Part shown: positions 52,176 to 60,531 of the stretch, piece after piece | Numbering within the stretch: position 1 is the stretch's first letter | How the letters are laid out: every line of letters begins with the position of its first letter | Origin: Streptomyces avermitilis MA-4680 = NBRC 14893 | GTDB taxonomy: Bacteria > Actinomycetota > Actinomycetes > Streptomycetales > Streptomycetaceae | DNA length: 64,000 nt | Reading direction: 5' to 3' | Assembly: GCF_000009765.2 (NCBI RefSeq) | Contig: NC_003155.5 | Coordinates: forward strand, 1,550,001 to 1,614,000 | Translations under genes and position numbers: made by a program | The notes under the pieces: model-generated | Database searches by the model: none | What the model was told of the DNA's origin: nothing | The model's input: the letters and a program-made list of their open reading frames with translations, nothing else

Positions 52176-52994
52176 CTACGCCCCCTGGGGCTCCGACGCC
52201 CGCCCAGGTCTGGTGCCGATCACGACGTTGGCGCAGAGCTCCTCCGAGACGGCGAGCCGGGCGTCCAGGCCGCCGCGGGTGAACGTCTCGACGGCCAGGG
52301 ACGCTTGGCGCTCACTCGTCTCGACGAGCAGCGAGCCGCCGGGGGACAGCCACCGGGAGGCCTCGGCGGTGACCCGGCGCAGGATGTCGAGGCCGTCCGA
52401 GCCGCCGTCCAGGGCGACCAGGGGTTCGTGGTCGCGGGCCTCCGGCGGCAGGAGGCCGACCTCATCGGTGGGCACGTACGGCACGTTGGCGGCCAGGATG
52501 TCCACGCGGCCGCGCAGGTGGCCGGGGAGGGCGGTGAACAGGTCGCCCTCGTGGACGTGACCGCCGCAGGCGGCGAGGTTGCGGCGGGCGCAGCGCACGG
52601 CCGCCGGGTCGATGTCGGCGGCGTGCAGTTCGGGGCCGTCGAGCGACGCGGCCAGTGCGGCGGCGACGGCACCCGAGCCGCAGCACAGGTCCACGACGAC
52701 GGACACCTCACGCGCGAGGGAGACCGCCAGATCGACGAGGAACTCGGTACGGCGGCGGGGCACGAAGACGCCGGGATCCACGGTGATGCGCAGGCCGTGG
52801 AACCCGGCCCAGCCCAGGACGTGTTCGAGCGGCAGACCCGCGGCGCGCCGCTCGACCATCGTGGCGATCTCGCCGGGCGTGCGGGCGGTGGAGAGGATCA
52901 GCTCCGCCTCGTCCTCGGCGAAGACACAGCCGGCCGAACGGAGCGCGGCCACGACGGCGGAAGCGGAAGAAGAAGCGGAAGAAAGTGGTGGCAT
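52176..52994 (-). CDS. HemK/PrmC-like protein-(glutamine-N5) methyltransferase
   Basis: A 272-residue class I methyltransferase. It has a short N-terminal helical domain (ARTPGEIATMVERRAAGLPLEHVLG region, about 38-62), the PrmC-typical VFVPRRRTEFLVD near 76, SAM motif I VVDLCCGSGAVAAALA near 100, and AANVPYVP near 168 in place of the canonical NPPY. NVPY instead of NPPY, together with the missing full release-factor-binding domain, marks it as a HemK paralog rather than the housekeeping PrmC. The target may be another Gln-containing protein. The ATG at 52994 precedes a Ser-rich leader. Confidence 0.82.
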   Translation of the reverse strand: MPPLSSASSSASAVVAALRSAGCVFAEDEAELILSTARTPGEIATMVERRAAGLPLEHVLGWAGFHGLRITVDPGVFVPRRRTEFLVDLAVSLAREVSVVVDLCCGSGAVAAALAASLDGPELHAADIDPAAVRCARRNLAACGGHVHEGDLFTALPGHLRGRVDILAANVPYVPTDEVGLLPPEARDHEPLVALDGGSDGLDILRRVTAEASRWLSPGGSLLVETSERQASLAVETFTRGGLDARLAVSEELCANVVIGTRPGRASEPQGA

Positions 52995-53172
52995 GGAAGC
53001 CGAGAGCCTTTCGGTGAGCCGAAGGGCGCCCTCGCGATCGCCTAGGGGCGGCGATCCGCACTGCTCGGAGAGGAGAGCACCCGACCTGACACAGCGGTAA
53101 TGGGTCTCACCTCCTCGACATCCGCCCGGCCGGGGCGATCCACAGCCGGGACGACGACCCTAGCAGGAGCGG

Positions 53173-54261
53173 TCAGACACCGACGGACTCCTCCAACTCC
53201 TCCTCGGCGTCGGCCGGCTCCTCCCCGGCCGCCTTCTCCGCCGACGTCACGCCCACCGGCTTCGCGTGCGTGCGCCGGGGTGCGGCCGCACGGGCCCGTA
53301 CGCGCTCCACCGCGCCGGCCACGGCGGTGAGCACCAGACCGGCCAGCAGCCAGACCACCAGCCTCCACACGTCGCCCGACAGGCCGTCCCGGCCGAAGTA
53401 CAGGAGGCTGCGGACGCCTTCCACGAATCCGGCGCCGTTCCAGAAGGCGTGCAGGGTGCCGAAGAAGCCGTTCTGCAGCTCGGGGCGGAACAGGCCGCCG
53501 GAGCTGGTGAAGTTGAGCATCACGAAGAGCACCATCATGGCGAGGGTGGTCCAGCGCTTGAGGAACGTGTGGAGGCCCACGCCGATGAAGAGGATGCCCG
53601 CCGAGTAGAGCCAGCTCATCCCCCACACCGTCAGCAGGTCGTGGTGCGCGAGGTGGAACACGGGTCCGGCCAGCAGCGCACCGATGACGCTCACCACGCC
53701 GGAGACTCCGGCGGCCAGCAGCGCCCGGGCCCTCATGGGCAGCGTGGAGCCCGCGGCGCCGAGCGCGGCGACCGAGGCGTACGAGCCGATGCTCACCGCG
53801 ATGAGCAGGAAGAACAGTCCCTGGCCCGTGGGGTCGTCGGCGGCCGGCGGCGCCACGTCGGTGACCTTGAGCGGGACGTCCCGCTGGGCGGCGACGGGCG
53901 TGAAGACCTTCTCGACGGCGGTGGCACCCATGTCGGACGCGGCCGTGGCGACGACCAGTTCGGGCGTCTTCGCGCTCGGCACATAGGCGCCCGTGATGTC
54001 ACGGGACTTCAGCAGGTCGACCGCCTCGGCACGGCTCGCGACGGTCCGTACGTCGAGCTTGTCCCCGGCCTCGTCCTTGACCGTCTGGGCGAAGACCTTC
54101 GCCTCCGGGGCGGCCCCGACGACGGCGACGGGCAGATGGTTCGGCTCCGGTGTCACGAACGCGCCCATGTAGGCCAGCCCCATGCCGAGACACATCAGCA
54201 GGGGGGTGACCAGGTGCGTGAGCACATGACGCAGCGCCGGCGACCGCAGCCCGGTGTCCAT
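53173..54261 (-). CDS. ABC-2/YhgE-like membrane protein
   Basis: A 362-residue membrane protein. After one N-terminal helix (LVTPLLMCLGMGLAYMGAF) comes an extracytoplasmic domain (about 40-155; LPVAVVGAAPEA through TDVAPPAADDPTG). Five hydrophobic helices follow (FFLLIAVSIGSYASVAALG onward to LVVWLLAGLVLTAVAG), then an acidic C-terminal tail. The layout is that of ABC-2-type permease-like/YhgE proteins, possibly half of an exporter without its own ATPase. AGGAGGG six bases upstream fixes the ATG at 54261. It is divergent from a MarR gene across a 77-base region full of operator repeats, so it is the likely MarR target, perhaps a drug or lipid exporter. Confidence 0.82.
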   Translation of the reverse strand: MDTGLRSPALRHVLTHLVTPLLMCLGMGLAYMGAFVTPEPNHLPVAVVGAAPEAKVFAQTVKDEAGDKLDVRTVASRAEAVDLLKSRDITGAYVPSAKTPELVVATAASDMGATAVEKVFTPVAAQRDVPLKVTDVAPPAADDPTGQGLFFLLIAVSIGSYASVAALGAAGSTLPMRARALLAAGVSGVVSVIGALLAGPVFHLAHHDLLTVWGMSWLYSAGILFIGVGLHTFLKRWTTLAMMVLFVMLNFTSSGGLFRPELQNGFFGTLHAFWNGAGFVEGVRSLLYFGRDGLSGDVWRLVVWLLAGLVLTAVAGAVERVRARAAAPRRTHAKPVGVTSAEKAAGEEPADAEEELEESVGV

Positions 54262-54286
54262 GTGAACCCTCCTAAAGGTTGGCTTA

Positions 54287-54321
54287 TACAACTCTCACTC
54301 AAGTTGTACTATACAACTAGG
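54287..54321. promoter_or_regulatory. MarR operator array between divergent genes
   Basis: Within an A/T-rich 77-base divergent region, TACAACT (54287-54293) and AGTTGTA (54302-54308) form an inverted repeat. The AGTTGT arm also pairs with ACAACT at 54313-54318 (AGTTGT-N5-ACAACT). Three ACAACT-type half-sites in alternating orientation suggest two overlapping MarR dimer sites covering both promoters. Confidence 0.65.
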
Positions 54322-54338
54322 AGACGGAAGGAGGGGCC

Positions 54339-54869
54339 GTGAAGACAGTCGAAGGGCCCGATGAGACCGTTGTCACCGTCGAGGAACCCGGCGCGCACGG
54401 CGCGCACGGCGGGTCGGACGCGGAGGCGGCCGTCGAGACCATCCAGCGCGAGATGACGGCCTTCGCCCGCCGTGCCCGGGCCTCGGCGGGCCGGATGCAC
54501 CCCGAGTTGTCGCTGGTGTCGTACACCCTGCTCGGGCACCTGGAGGAGAGCGGCGGCTGCCGCGCCACGGACCTCGCCACGCACTACACACTCGACAAGT
54601 CCACGGTGAGCCGTCAGGTGGCGGCACTGGAGCGCACGGGGCTCATCGAGCGGCGGCTCGATCCCGAGGACCACCGGGTACAGGTGCTGCATCTGACACA
54701 GGCGGGCCGAAGGATCCTGGCCCAGGTCACCGAGAGCCGCCGGGAGGCGTTCCACGAGCGCCTCGCCGACTGGCCGAAGGAGGATCTGGAGCGTTTCGCG
54801 GCCTATCTGCTGCGCTACAACGCGGCGGCGGGCGAGGGCCCGCTCAAGGAGAGGTCGGCGGACGGCTGA
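54339..54869 (+). CDS. MarR-family transcriptional regulator
   Basis: A 176-residue MarR-type winged-helix regulator. The DNA-binding core is LLGHLEESGGCRATDLATHY with LDKSTVSRQVAALERTGLIE and the wing RRLDPEDHRVQVLHLT; helices at both ends form the dimer. The N-terminal ~30 residues are an acidic Gly/His-rich extension. The GTG start at 54339 has GGAAGGAGG upstream. It probably represses itself and the divergent membrane protein gene through the ACAACT sites between them. Confidence 0.92.
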   Translation: MKTVEGPDETVVTVEEPGAHGAHGGSDAEAAVETIQREMTAFARRARASAGRMHPELSLVSYTLLGHLEESGGCRATDLATHYTLDKSTVSRQVAALERTGLIERRLDPEDHRVQVLHLTQAGRRILAQVTESRREAFHERLADWPKEDLERFAAYLLRYNAAAGEGPLKERSADG

Positions 54870-54908
54870 CCCGTACCCCCTCGAGCGGCCCTCGTGGACT
54901 CCGCCTGC

Positions 54909-55814
54909 TCAGACACCCACTTGGCGGCCGGCCGGCACGTGCTCGGGCACCCGGGCCGCGAGGAACCTGGTCGTGCGGCGCAGCCGGAAGCCCAGGGCCT
55001 CGTAGAGGCGGATGGCGTTGGTGTTGCCCGCGCCGGTGTGCAGGAACGGGGTCTCGCCGCGTTCGCGGATGCCGTGGGCGACGGCCAGGACCAATCGGCC
55101 GGCCAGGCCCTCGCCGCGGAACTCCGGGTCGGTGCAGACCGCGCTGATCTCGGTCCAGCCCGGCGGATGCAGCCGCTCCCCCGCCATCGCGACGAGGGCG
55201 CCGCCCCGGCGGATCCCGAGATAGGTGCCGAGTTCCACGGTGCGTGGCAGGAAGGGGCCGGGCCTGGTGCGCTCGACCAGGTCCAGCATCTCGGGCACGT
55301 CCTCGGGGCCGAGGCGTACCGCCTCCGCGTCCGGGGCCGCCGCGATCCCGTTGTCGACGAGCTGGACGCCCGCGATGTCGAAGGTCACCTCCCAGCCGTC
55401 CGGGGCCCGGCCGCGGAACCCGGCGAGGGGCGCCTCTTCACCGGGCCCGACCAGCGCGGCGAGATCGGCCCAGTCGTCGGCATCGGGCTCGTCGGGCAGG
55501 CCCAGCCACGGCGAGACGTCGACGGGGTAGCGCAGGACACGGCCCCGGCGTTCGGCGAAGTGGGCGTGCGGGCCGGTGAGCGAGGCGAGCGCGGGGTTGT
55601 CGAGGACGTGGCGCTCCGGGCGCGGGCCGGCGATGTCCCGTGCGGGACGCGCTGCGGTCTCGCCGCTCACGTCGAGGGCGCGACGGTCGTCGCTCTGCCC
55701 CCTCACATCCAGCACATGGCCCTCGGCGCTCCGCCCGCGCACCTGCGGGACGCGGTCCCCGGCGCTCCGTCCGGCCTCCTCCGGCGCGCGGCCGTCGGTG
55801 TCCTGTGCGCTCAT
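54909..55814 (-). CDS. GNAT-family N-acetyltransferase with N-terminal 12-residue repeats
   Basis: A 301-residue GNAT. The acetyl-CoA-binding motif is DPEFRGEGLAGRLVLAV near residue 230, followed by LHTGAGNTNAIRLYEALGF near 265, the typical FR47-like C-terminus. Residues 20-73 consist of four 12-residue tandem repeats (for example GHVLDVRGQSDD and RRALDVSGETAA) that run into the usual family start LDNPALASLTG near 72. The repeats therefore look like a later addition. The substrate is unknown. Its start overlaps the stop of the upstream quinone oxidoreductase gene (ATGA), so the two are co-translated. Confidence 0.85.
   Translation of the reverse strand: MSAQDTDGRAPEEAGRSAGDRVPQVRGRSAEGHVLDVRGQSDDRRALDVSGETAARPARDIAGPRPERHVLDNPALASLTGPHAHFAERRGRVLRYPVDVSPWLGLPDEPDADDWADLAALVGPGEEAPLAGFRGRAPDGWEVTFDIAGVQLVDNGIAAAPDAEAVRLGPEDVPEMLDLVERTRPGPFLPRTVELGTYLGIRRGGALVAMAGERLHPPGWTEISAVCTDPEFRGEGLAGRLVLAVAHGIRERGETPFLHTGAGNTNAIRLYEALGFRLRRTTRFLAARVPEHVPAGRQVGV
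55596..55757 (-). repeat. 36-bp in-frame minisatellite in the GNAT gene
   Basis: Four and a half copies of a 36-bp unit encode 12-residue repeats of the form (R/G)xxLDVxGxxxx. The last copy merges with the conserved start of the acetyltransferase domain. Copies differ at many third positions, so the array is not recent. Confidence 0.8.
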
Positions 55815-56731
55815 TCGGCGACCTCGATCACGACCTTGCCGCGGGCGTGGCCTTCCTCGACCGTGCGCAGGGCCTCGGCGGCCAGTTCGAGCGGGAATGT
55901 CCGCGTCACGTACGGCTTCAGCTCACCGCCGACGGCGAGCGCGGCCACGGCGTCCAGCACGGCCGCGGTGCGGGCCCGTGCCACCGGCGCGCCGCCCAGC
56001 CGCGCGACGGTCTCCCGGTCGGCGCCGGTGATCAGCTTCGTGCGGTCGGTGAGCAGCGTGGCCGCGGCCTCCAGGACCTCGCCGCCGACGAGGTCGAACA
56101 CAGCGTCCACGTCGCCCGGAGCCGCCGCGCGCACCCGCTCGGCCAGCTCGGGACCGGAGGGCACGTGCACGGCGCTGAGCGATTCGACGAGGTCCTTCTT
56201 GGCCTCGCTCGCGACCCCCACGACCCGCAGTCCCGCGGCCCGAGCGAGCTGGACGGCCGCGACACCCACGCCCCCGCCCGCGCCGGTGATCAGCAGCGTC
56301 GCACCGGAGGGCAGGCCGAGCTGGCGGACGCCGTCGTACGCGGTCGCCGCCGCGACGGGCAGGGTCGCGGCGTCCGTGAAGGACAGCCCGGCGGGTTTGT
56401 GCGCGGTCGTCGTCACCGGCAGCACCGCGTACTGGGCGTATCCGCCGGCCACCGGGTTGCCGAAGACCTCGTCGCCGACGGCGAAGCCGGTCACGCCCTC
56501 GCCGGTCTCCTCGACGACGCCGGATACCTCGTTGCCGAAGACGGCGGGCAGTTCGCGGGCCGGGCCGCCGGGGCGCCGGTAACCGGTGCGCTGCTTCCAG
56601 TCGACCGGGTTCACGCCCGCCGCGCGCACCGCGACGACGAGCTGTCCCGGGCCGGCGCTCGGCCGGTCCAGATCGACGAGCGCCTCGGTCTCCGGGCCGC
56701 CGTACCGCGTGAACACGTACGCCTTGGGCAT
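55811..56731 (-). CDS. NADP-dependent quinone oxidoreductase (zinc-less MDR)
   Basis: A 306-residue medium-chain reductase of the quinone-oxidoreductase type. It lacks the zinc-binding cysteines. It has AAGVNPVDWKQRTG near residue 42, NEVSGVVEETGEGV near 70 and the NADP loop LLITGAGGGVGVAAVQLA near 150. It should reduce quinones or activated enones with NADPH. The ATG at 56731 (GAGGGAG upstream) is preferred to a GTG four codons earlier. It is translationally coupled to the downstream GNAT and divergent from the molybdopterin oxidoreductase gene. Confidence 0.9.
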   Translation of the reverse strand: MPKAYVFTRYGGPETEALVDLDRPSAGPGQLVVAVRAAGVNPVDWKQRTGYRRPGGPARELPAVFGNEVSGVVEETGEGVTGFAVGDEVFGNPVAGGYAQYAVLPVTTTAHKPAGLSFTDAATLPVAAATAYDGVRQLGLPSGATLLITGAGGGVGVAAVQLARAAGLRVVGVASEAKKDLVESLSAVHVPSGPELAERVRAAAPGDVDAVFDLVGGEVLEAAATLLTDRTKLITGADRETVARLGGAPVARARTAAVLDAVAALAVGGELKPYVTRTFPLELAAEALRTVEEGHARGKVVIEVAE

Positions 56732-56979
56732 CTGCTCCCTCACTCTCCTTCGCTGTCACCGAGTGACCGGCTGCCAGGGCCACCGGCGTCGGCACTCAAC
56801 GGCAAGGGAGATCGCTGGACGGCTATTCCCGGGCCGCCGAAGAGTTCATACGGCCGCAACGATCGGCCGTCCGACAAGGGCGGGGGCGCCGTCGCCGACC
56901 GCGTACGGTTGAATGCGTAAGTACTGATCACGTCCGGCCGGCGGGCCGCCGCTCGGACGGCCTGGAGGCACCACCCGCA

Positions 56980-57585
56980 ATGAACGTCACCCGAGGCTTC
57001 ACGGGGCGCCCGCGCGTCCATCATCCCGGACTGCCGCCCGGCCAGTACGACGCGGGCGACGACTGGCCCGTCCTGTCCGCCGAGGTCACGCCGGACCTGG
57101 CGGCGGCCGACTGGTCCTTCCGGATCGACGGTCTGGTGGCCGAGCCGCGCACCTGGAGCTGGGACGCGGCGCACGCGCTGGCGCCGTCCGCCTACGAGGG
57201 CGACATCCACTGCGTGACCAGCTGGTCGAAGTTCGGGGTGCGCTTCGGGGGTGTGTCGCTGGACGCGTTCCTGGGTCTCGTACGCCCGGACGCGACCGCC
57301 ACCCACGCCGTCGCCTACTCGCACACCGGGTACACCACGAACCTGCCGCTGACGGATCTCACCGGGGGGCGCGCCTGGATCGCGTGGGAGTACGACGGCA
57401 GGCCGCTGCCCGCCGAGCACGGCGGCCCGGCGCGGCTGCTCGTGCCGCATCTGTACTTCTGGAAGAGCGCCAAGTGGATCGCGGGCCTCAGGATCCTCGA
57501 CCACGACGAGCCGGGCTTCTGGGAGCAGAACGGCTATCACGCCCGCGGCAACCCCTGGGAAGAGCAGCGTTACTCCGGTGACTGA
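56980..57585 (+). CDS. Molybdopterin-dependent oxidoreductase (sulfite-oxidase-fold)
   Basis: A 201-residue protein formed by a single sulfite-oxidase-type Moco domain. The molybdenum-ligating Cys is at residue 78 in IHCVTSWSKFGVRFGGV, with the cofactor-anchoring Arg/Phe that follow. LLVPHLYFWKSAKWIAGLRI near 150 is the conserved C-terminal Moco region. It has no heme domain, no dimerisation domain and no Tat signal, so it is a cytoplasmic short form. It overlaps the next gene, a flavin reductase, which should supply or accept electrons. The substrate is unknown; relatives act on sulfite, nitrite, methionine sulfoxide or N-hydroxylated bases. Confidence 0.9.
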   Translation: MNVTRGFTGRPRVHHPGLPPGQYDAGDDWPVLSAEVTPDLAAADWSFRIDGLVAEPRTWSWDAAHALAPSAYEGDIHCVTSWSKFGVRFGGVSLDAFLGLVRPDATATHAVAYSHTGYTTNLPLTDLTGGRAWIAWEYDGRPLPAEHGGPARLLVPHLYFWKSAKWIAGLRILDHDEPGFWEQNGYHARGNPWEEQRYSGD

Positions 57586-58333
57586 GACCTTCGTACCCCC
57601 GACCCGGTTCGCCGTGCCCGGCCGGATCGCCGTGAGCAACCGGGCAGCGGCCGTCTGGCAGACCGCCACGCTCACCGAGATCCGCCGTGAGACGCCGCAC
57701 GCCGCCACCTTCCGGTTCGCGGTGCCCGGCTGGCAGGGCCATCTGCCCGGCCAGCACCTGATGCTGCGGCTGACGGCCGAGGACGGCTACGGGGCGCAGC
57801 GGCACTACTCGATCGCGTCGCCGCCCGAGGACGCCGGGCACATCGAGCTGACGCTGGACCATGTCGAGGGCGGCGAGGTCTCCGGCTGGTTCCACACGGT
57901 GGCCGAGCCCGGTGACGAGGTGCAGGTGCGCGGTCCGCTCAGCGGCTTCTTCGCGTGGCCCGGCGACCGGCCCGCGCTGCTGATCGGCGCGGGCTCCGGT
58001 GTCGTACCGCTGATGTCGATGGTGCGCCATCACCGGGCGCAGGGGTCGACGGTGCCGTTGCGGCTGCTCGTCTCGGCGCGCAGCCCGCAGGAGCTGATCT
58101 ACGCCCGCGAGTACGGCGACGAGACCACGCCCGTCTTCACCCGCGACGCCGCGGCGGGGGTGCCCGTGGGCCGTATGTCGGCCGCCCATGTGGCGCCGCT
58201 CCTGGACCGGGCGCCTCCTGGTGGGTGGGAGGCCTATGTGTGCGGCTCCAACGGGTTCGCGGAGCATGCCTCGCGGCTGCTCGTCGAGGCCGGTCAGCCG
58301 GTGCACCGTATCCGGATCGAGCGCTTCGGCTGA
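57578..58333 (+). CDS. Ferredoxin-reductase-type FAD/NAD(P)-binding oxidoreductase
   Basis: A 251-residue FNR-fold protein without a 2Fe-2S domain. The FAD site is QRHYSIASPPED (RxYS) near residue 79, the NAD(P) loop is LLIGAGSGVVPLMSM near 130, and the C-terminal YVCGSNGFAEHA closes the nucleotide site. It begins with a GTG inside the end of the Moco gene, so the two are translationally coupled and probably form an electron-transfer pair: NAD(P)H to FAD to Mo or the reverse. Confidence 0.9.
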   Translation: MTETFVPPTRFAVPGRIAVSNRAAAVWQTATLTEIRRETPHAATFRFAVPGWQGHLPGQHLMLRLTAEDGYGAQRHYSIASPPEDAGHIELTLDHVEGGEVSGWFHTVAEPGDEVQVRGPLSGFFAWPGDRPALLIGAGSGVVPLMSMVRHHRAQGSTVPLRLLVSARSPQELIYAREYGDETTPVFTRDAAAGVPVGRMSAAHVAPLLDRAPPGGWEAYVCGSNGFAEHASRLLVEAGQPVHRIRIERFG

Positions 58334-58350
58334 CCTCCCGCGTGGGGCCG

Positions 58351-59238
58351 TCAGCAGTGCGGGACCACGGCCACCGGACAGCCTGCGTGGTGGATCAGGG
58401 AGCGGGCGGCCCGGCCCAGGCCCGGTGCCGACGTACGGCGGCCGATCACCAGGAGCCCGGCCCGGATGGACGCCCTGAGCAGGTGGTGTCCGGGATGACC
58501 GGGGATCACCCGCTCCAGGACGTCGGTCCCCGGAAACTTGTGCCGCCAGGGTTGCAGCGTCGTCGTCAGCGTCCGCCGCGCGCCCTCCTCCCGCTCGGCC
58601 GCGTCGCCGGGCAGCGGCGCTCCGGGCGCGTGTCCCGTCGGCGGGAGTGTCGTCCAGGTGTGCACCACGTGCAGCGGCGCCGAGCGCACGGCCGCCGCCT
58701 CGAAGGCGTAGGCGATCAGCCGGTCGGCCGGGTGGTCCAGGTCGAGGCCGAGGACGACCGGCAGATACGCGGCCCGGCCGGGCGGTGTGCCGTCGTCGGC
58801 CGGCATCCGCTCGTCCTCGGCCAGTTCGCCCGTGCGCACGAGCACGACCGGGCGCGCGGCGCGGGCCGCGACGGCGAGGGCCACCGAGCCCACGAGGAAT
58901 CCCGCGAATCCGGTGAATCCCCGGGAGCCGAGGACGAGCGTCTCCGCCTCCGCTGCCGCCGCCAGCAGCGCCGGGACCGCGGGTGTCTCGGTACGGCGGG
59001 CGATGATGTCCAACGCCGGGTGCGCGTAAGCCAGTTGGACCGCGGCCCGGTCGAGGGCGGTGCGCGCGGGCAGGTCGACGTCCGGCACGGGGGCGGGGAC
59101 GGGCGGTTCGGCGCCCGCGTGCAGCAGGCGCAGCGGGAGTCGGCGGCGTTCGGCCTCGCGTGCGGCCCAGTCGGCGGCGTCGAGGCCGGTGCGCGATCCG
59201 TCGATGCCGACGGTGATGGTGCGGGTGCCGGAGGTCAT
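58351..59238 (-). CDS. Universal stress protein, two tandem Usp domains
   Basis: A 295-residue tandem UspA protein. Domain 1 runs from ITVGIDGSRTGLDA to the ATP loop GSRGFTGFAGFLVGSVA. Domain 2 runs from LPVVLGLDLDHPAD to IGRRTSAPGLGRAARSLIHH. It is a paralog of the Usp at 32.6-33.4 kb, with the same ending CPVAVVPH. AGGAG supports the ATG at 59238. It is convergent with the flavin reductase gene and divergent from the Rv1733c-like gene, a pairing also seen in mycobacterial dormancy regulons. Confidence 0.92.
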   Translation of the reverse strand: MTSGTRTITVGIDGSRTGLDAADWAAREAERRRLPLRLLHAGAEPPVPAPVPDVDLPARTALDRAAVQLAYAHPALDIIARRTETPAVPALLAAAAEAETLVLGSRGFTGFAGFLVGSVALAVAARAARPVVLVRTGELAEDERMPADDGTPPGRAAYLPVVLGLDLDHPADRLIAYAFEAAAVRSAPLHVVHTWTTLPPTGHAPGAPLPGDAAEREEGARRTLTTTLQPWRHKFPGTDVLERVIPGHPGHHLLRASIRAGLLVIGRRTSAPGLGRAARSLIHHAGCPVAVVPHC

Positions 59239-59625
59239 GGCTCCTGCCTTTCGGATTTCGACGATCGACCGTTCCGGGAGGCGTGCACGCGGGGTGCGCG
59301 AGGCGTGCGCGCGGGGTGCTGCTTGTGGTGACGGCTGAGGCGCGTGGGGATGTTGTGGCGGCGGGGAGGGCGCACCGGGGTGTTCCCGGCGGCGGTGGGG
59401 GCACCCGGGGTGCTGGGCATCCTTCGCCATGCGGGCTCCTTCTCCTCACGCGACCGATGCGCGGGTTCCACGGGGTGCGCGGATCAGTCGTACAGGCGGA
59501 CAATCAGCACCAGGCCCCTTGTGGGCGCTGCCGTCGGGCGCACCGCGCCGGGAGAGGTGTACCTGCCGGGCCAGGTTCCGTTCGGCCCCTTCCCGGGCCG
59601 GGCGGAGGCGGCGAGGAGGTCGGAC
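59239..59625. other. 387-base divergent intergenic region between the Usp and Rv1733c-like genes
   Basis: No gene seen. It holds a 22-bp tandem direct repeat (59278-59299 and 59300-59321, unit beginning GAGGCGTGC), further GGGGTG-type repeats to about 59420, and a GGGCC-N11-GGCCC inverted repeat (59568-59588) about 40-60 bases upstream of the Rv1733c-like start. Shared regulation of the divergent pair is plausible. Confidence 0.5.
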
Positions 59626-60210
59626 ATGCGAACCCGGATGCGGTACCGGTATGAACGTCGTAATCCGCTGCGGCGCCGCTCGGACGTCGTCGAGGCGTGG
59701 ACGGCCCTGGTCGTCGCCGTGCTGCTGTTCGTCGCCGCGCCGCTCGCCGGTGCGGCCGTGGGCTGGTGGGCGTACGACAGCTCGCACTCGCTCGCCACGG
59801 CCCAGCGGGCCGAGCGGCGGCATGTCTCCGCGACCCTCGTCGAGAACGCTCCCGCCGCGGTCCCGTCCGTCCAGGACAGCAAGGAGCCGCTGTACCAGGT
59901 GAAGGTGCGCTGGACCGAGCCGGGCCGGGGCGCGCGCACCGGACCGGCCATGGTCCCGGCGGGCTCCCTGCGCGGCGAACGGACCGATGTGTGGCTGGAC
60001 GGCCGGGGCAGGAGCGTCGCGCCGCCGGTGACCGACACCCTGGTCTGGCAGCACGCGGTGACGTCGGGCGTGTGGACCACGGGCGGCGTCGTGGGCCTGG
60101 TCCTGCTCGCCCGGATCGCCGAGCGCCGGATCGCCGAACGGCACCGCATGGCCGAGTGGGAGGAGGAATGGGCGCGTACGGGCCCGGAGTGGAGGAAGCG
60201 GACCGCGTGA
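59626..60210 (+). CDS. Rv1733c-like two-helix membrane protein
   Basis: A 194-residue membrane protein with a basic N-terminus (YERRNPLRRRSDVVEAW), one helix (about 25-49), an extracytoplasmic domain of about 95 residues containing the conserved YQVKVRWTEPG-type strand, a second helix (about 150-166), and a charged C-terminal tail. This is the plan of the Mycobacterium tuberculosis dormancy antigen Rv1733c and its Streptomyces homologs; biochemical function unknown. GAGGAGG six bases upstream fixes the ATG at 59626. It is divergent from a universal stress protein gene. Confidence 0.82.
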   Translation: MRTRMRYRYERRNPLRRRSDVVEAWTALVVAVLLFVAAPLAGAAVGWWAYDSSHSLATAQRAERRHVSATLVENAPAAVPSVQDSKEPLYQVKVRWTEPGRGARTGPAMVPAGSLRGERTDVWLDGRGRSVAPPVTDTLVWQHAVTSGVWTTGGVVGLVLLARIAERRIAERHRMAEWEEEWARTGPEWRKRTA

Positions 60211-60531
60211 CGGCGCCCGGGTACGCCCGGGGCGCCCCGGTCAGCGCCCGGTAGCAGGGCTCCGGGAGTCTCCCGCCTGTCTCGGGCCGGGTTCCCGCGA
60301 CGTCGGCAGCCGCGACCCGGCCCGCACCGATCGCCGGCCAACCGCCGGAGATCTCGCGCTCCCCGTCCGCGACGAGCGGCCGGAGGTCCTTCCCGACCAG
60401 ATCCGGACGGCCGTGCCGGAGCCGGTCACCGTCCTGTCCTGGCAAGGCCTGGCGGCCCCCTCGGCAGCCCCCGTACGGTGTGATCATCCGCGCTCATGGC
60501 CAGACACTCATGACATCAAAGGTGGTCCCTC
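60211..60531. other. 321-base gap before the acetylxylan esterase gene
   Basis: No gene recognised. Reading frames are open but have no homology I can name. It contains the esterase promoter, in a lower-GC patch around 60478-60530. Confidence 0.5.
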
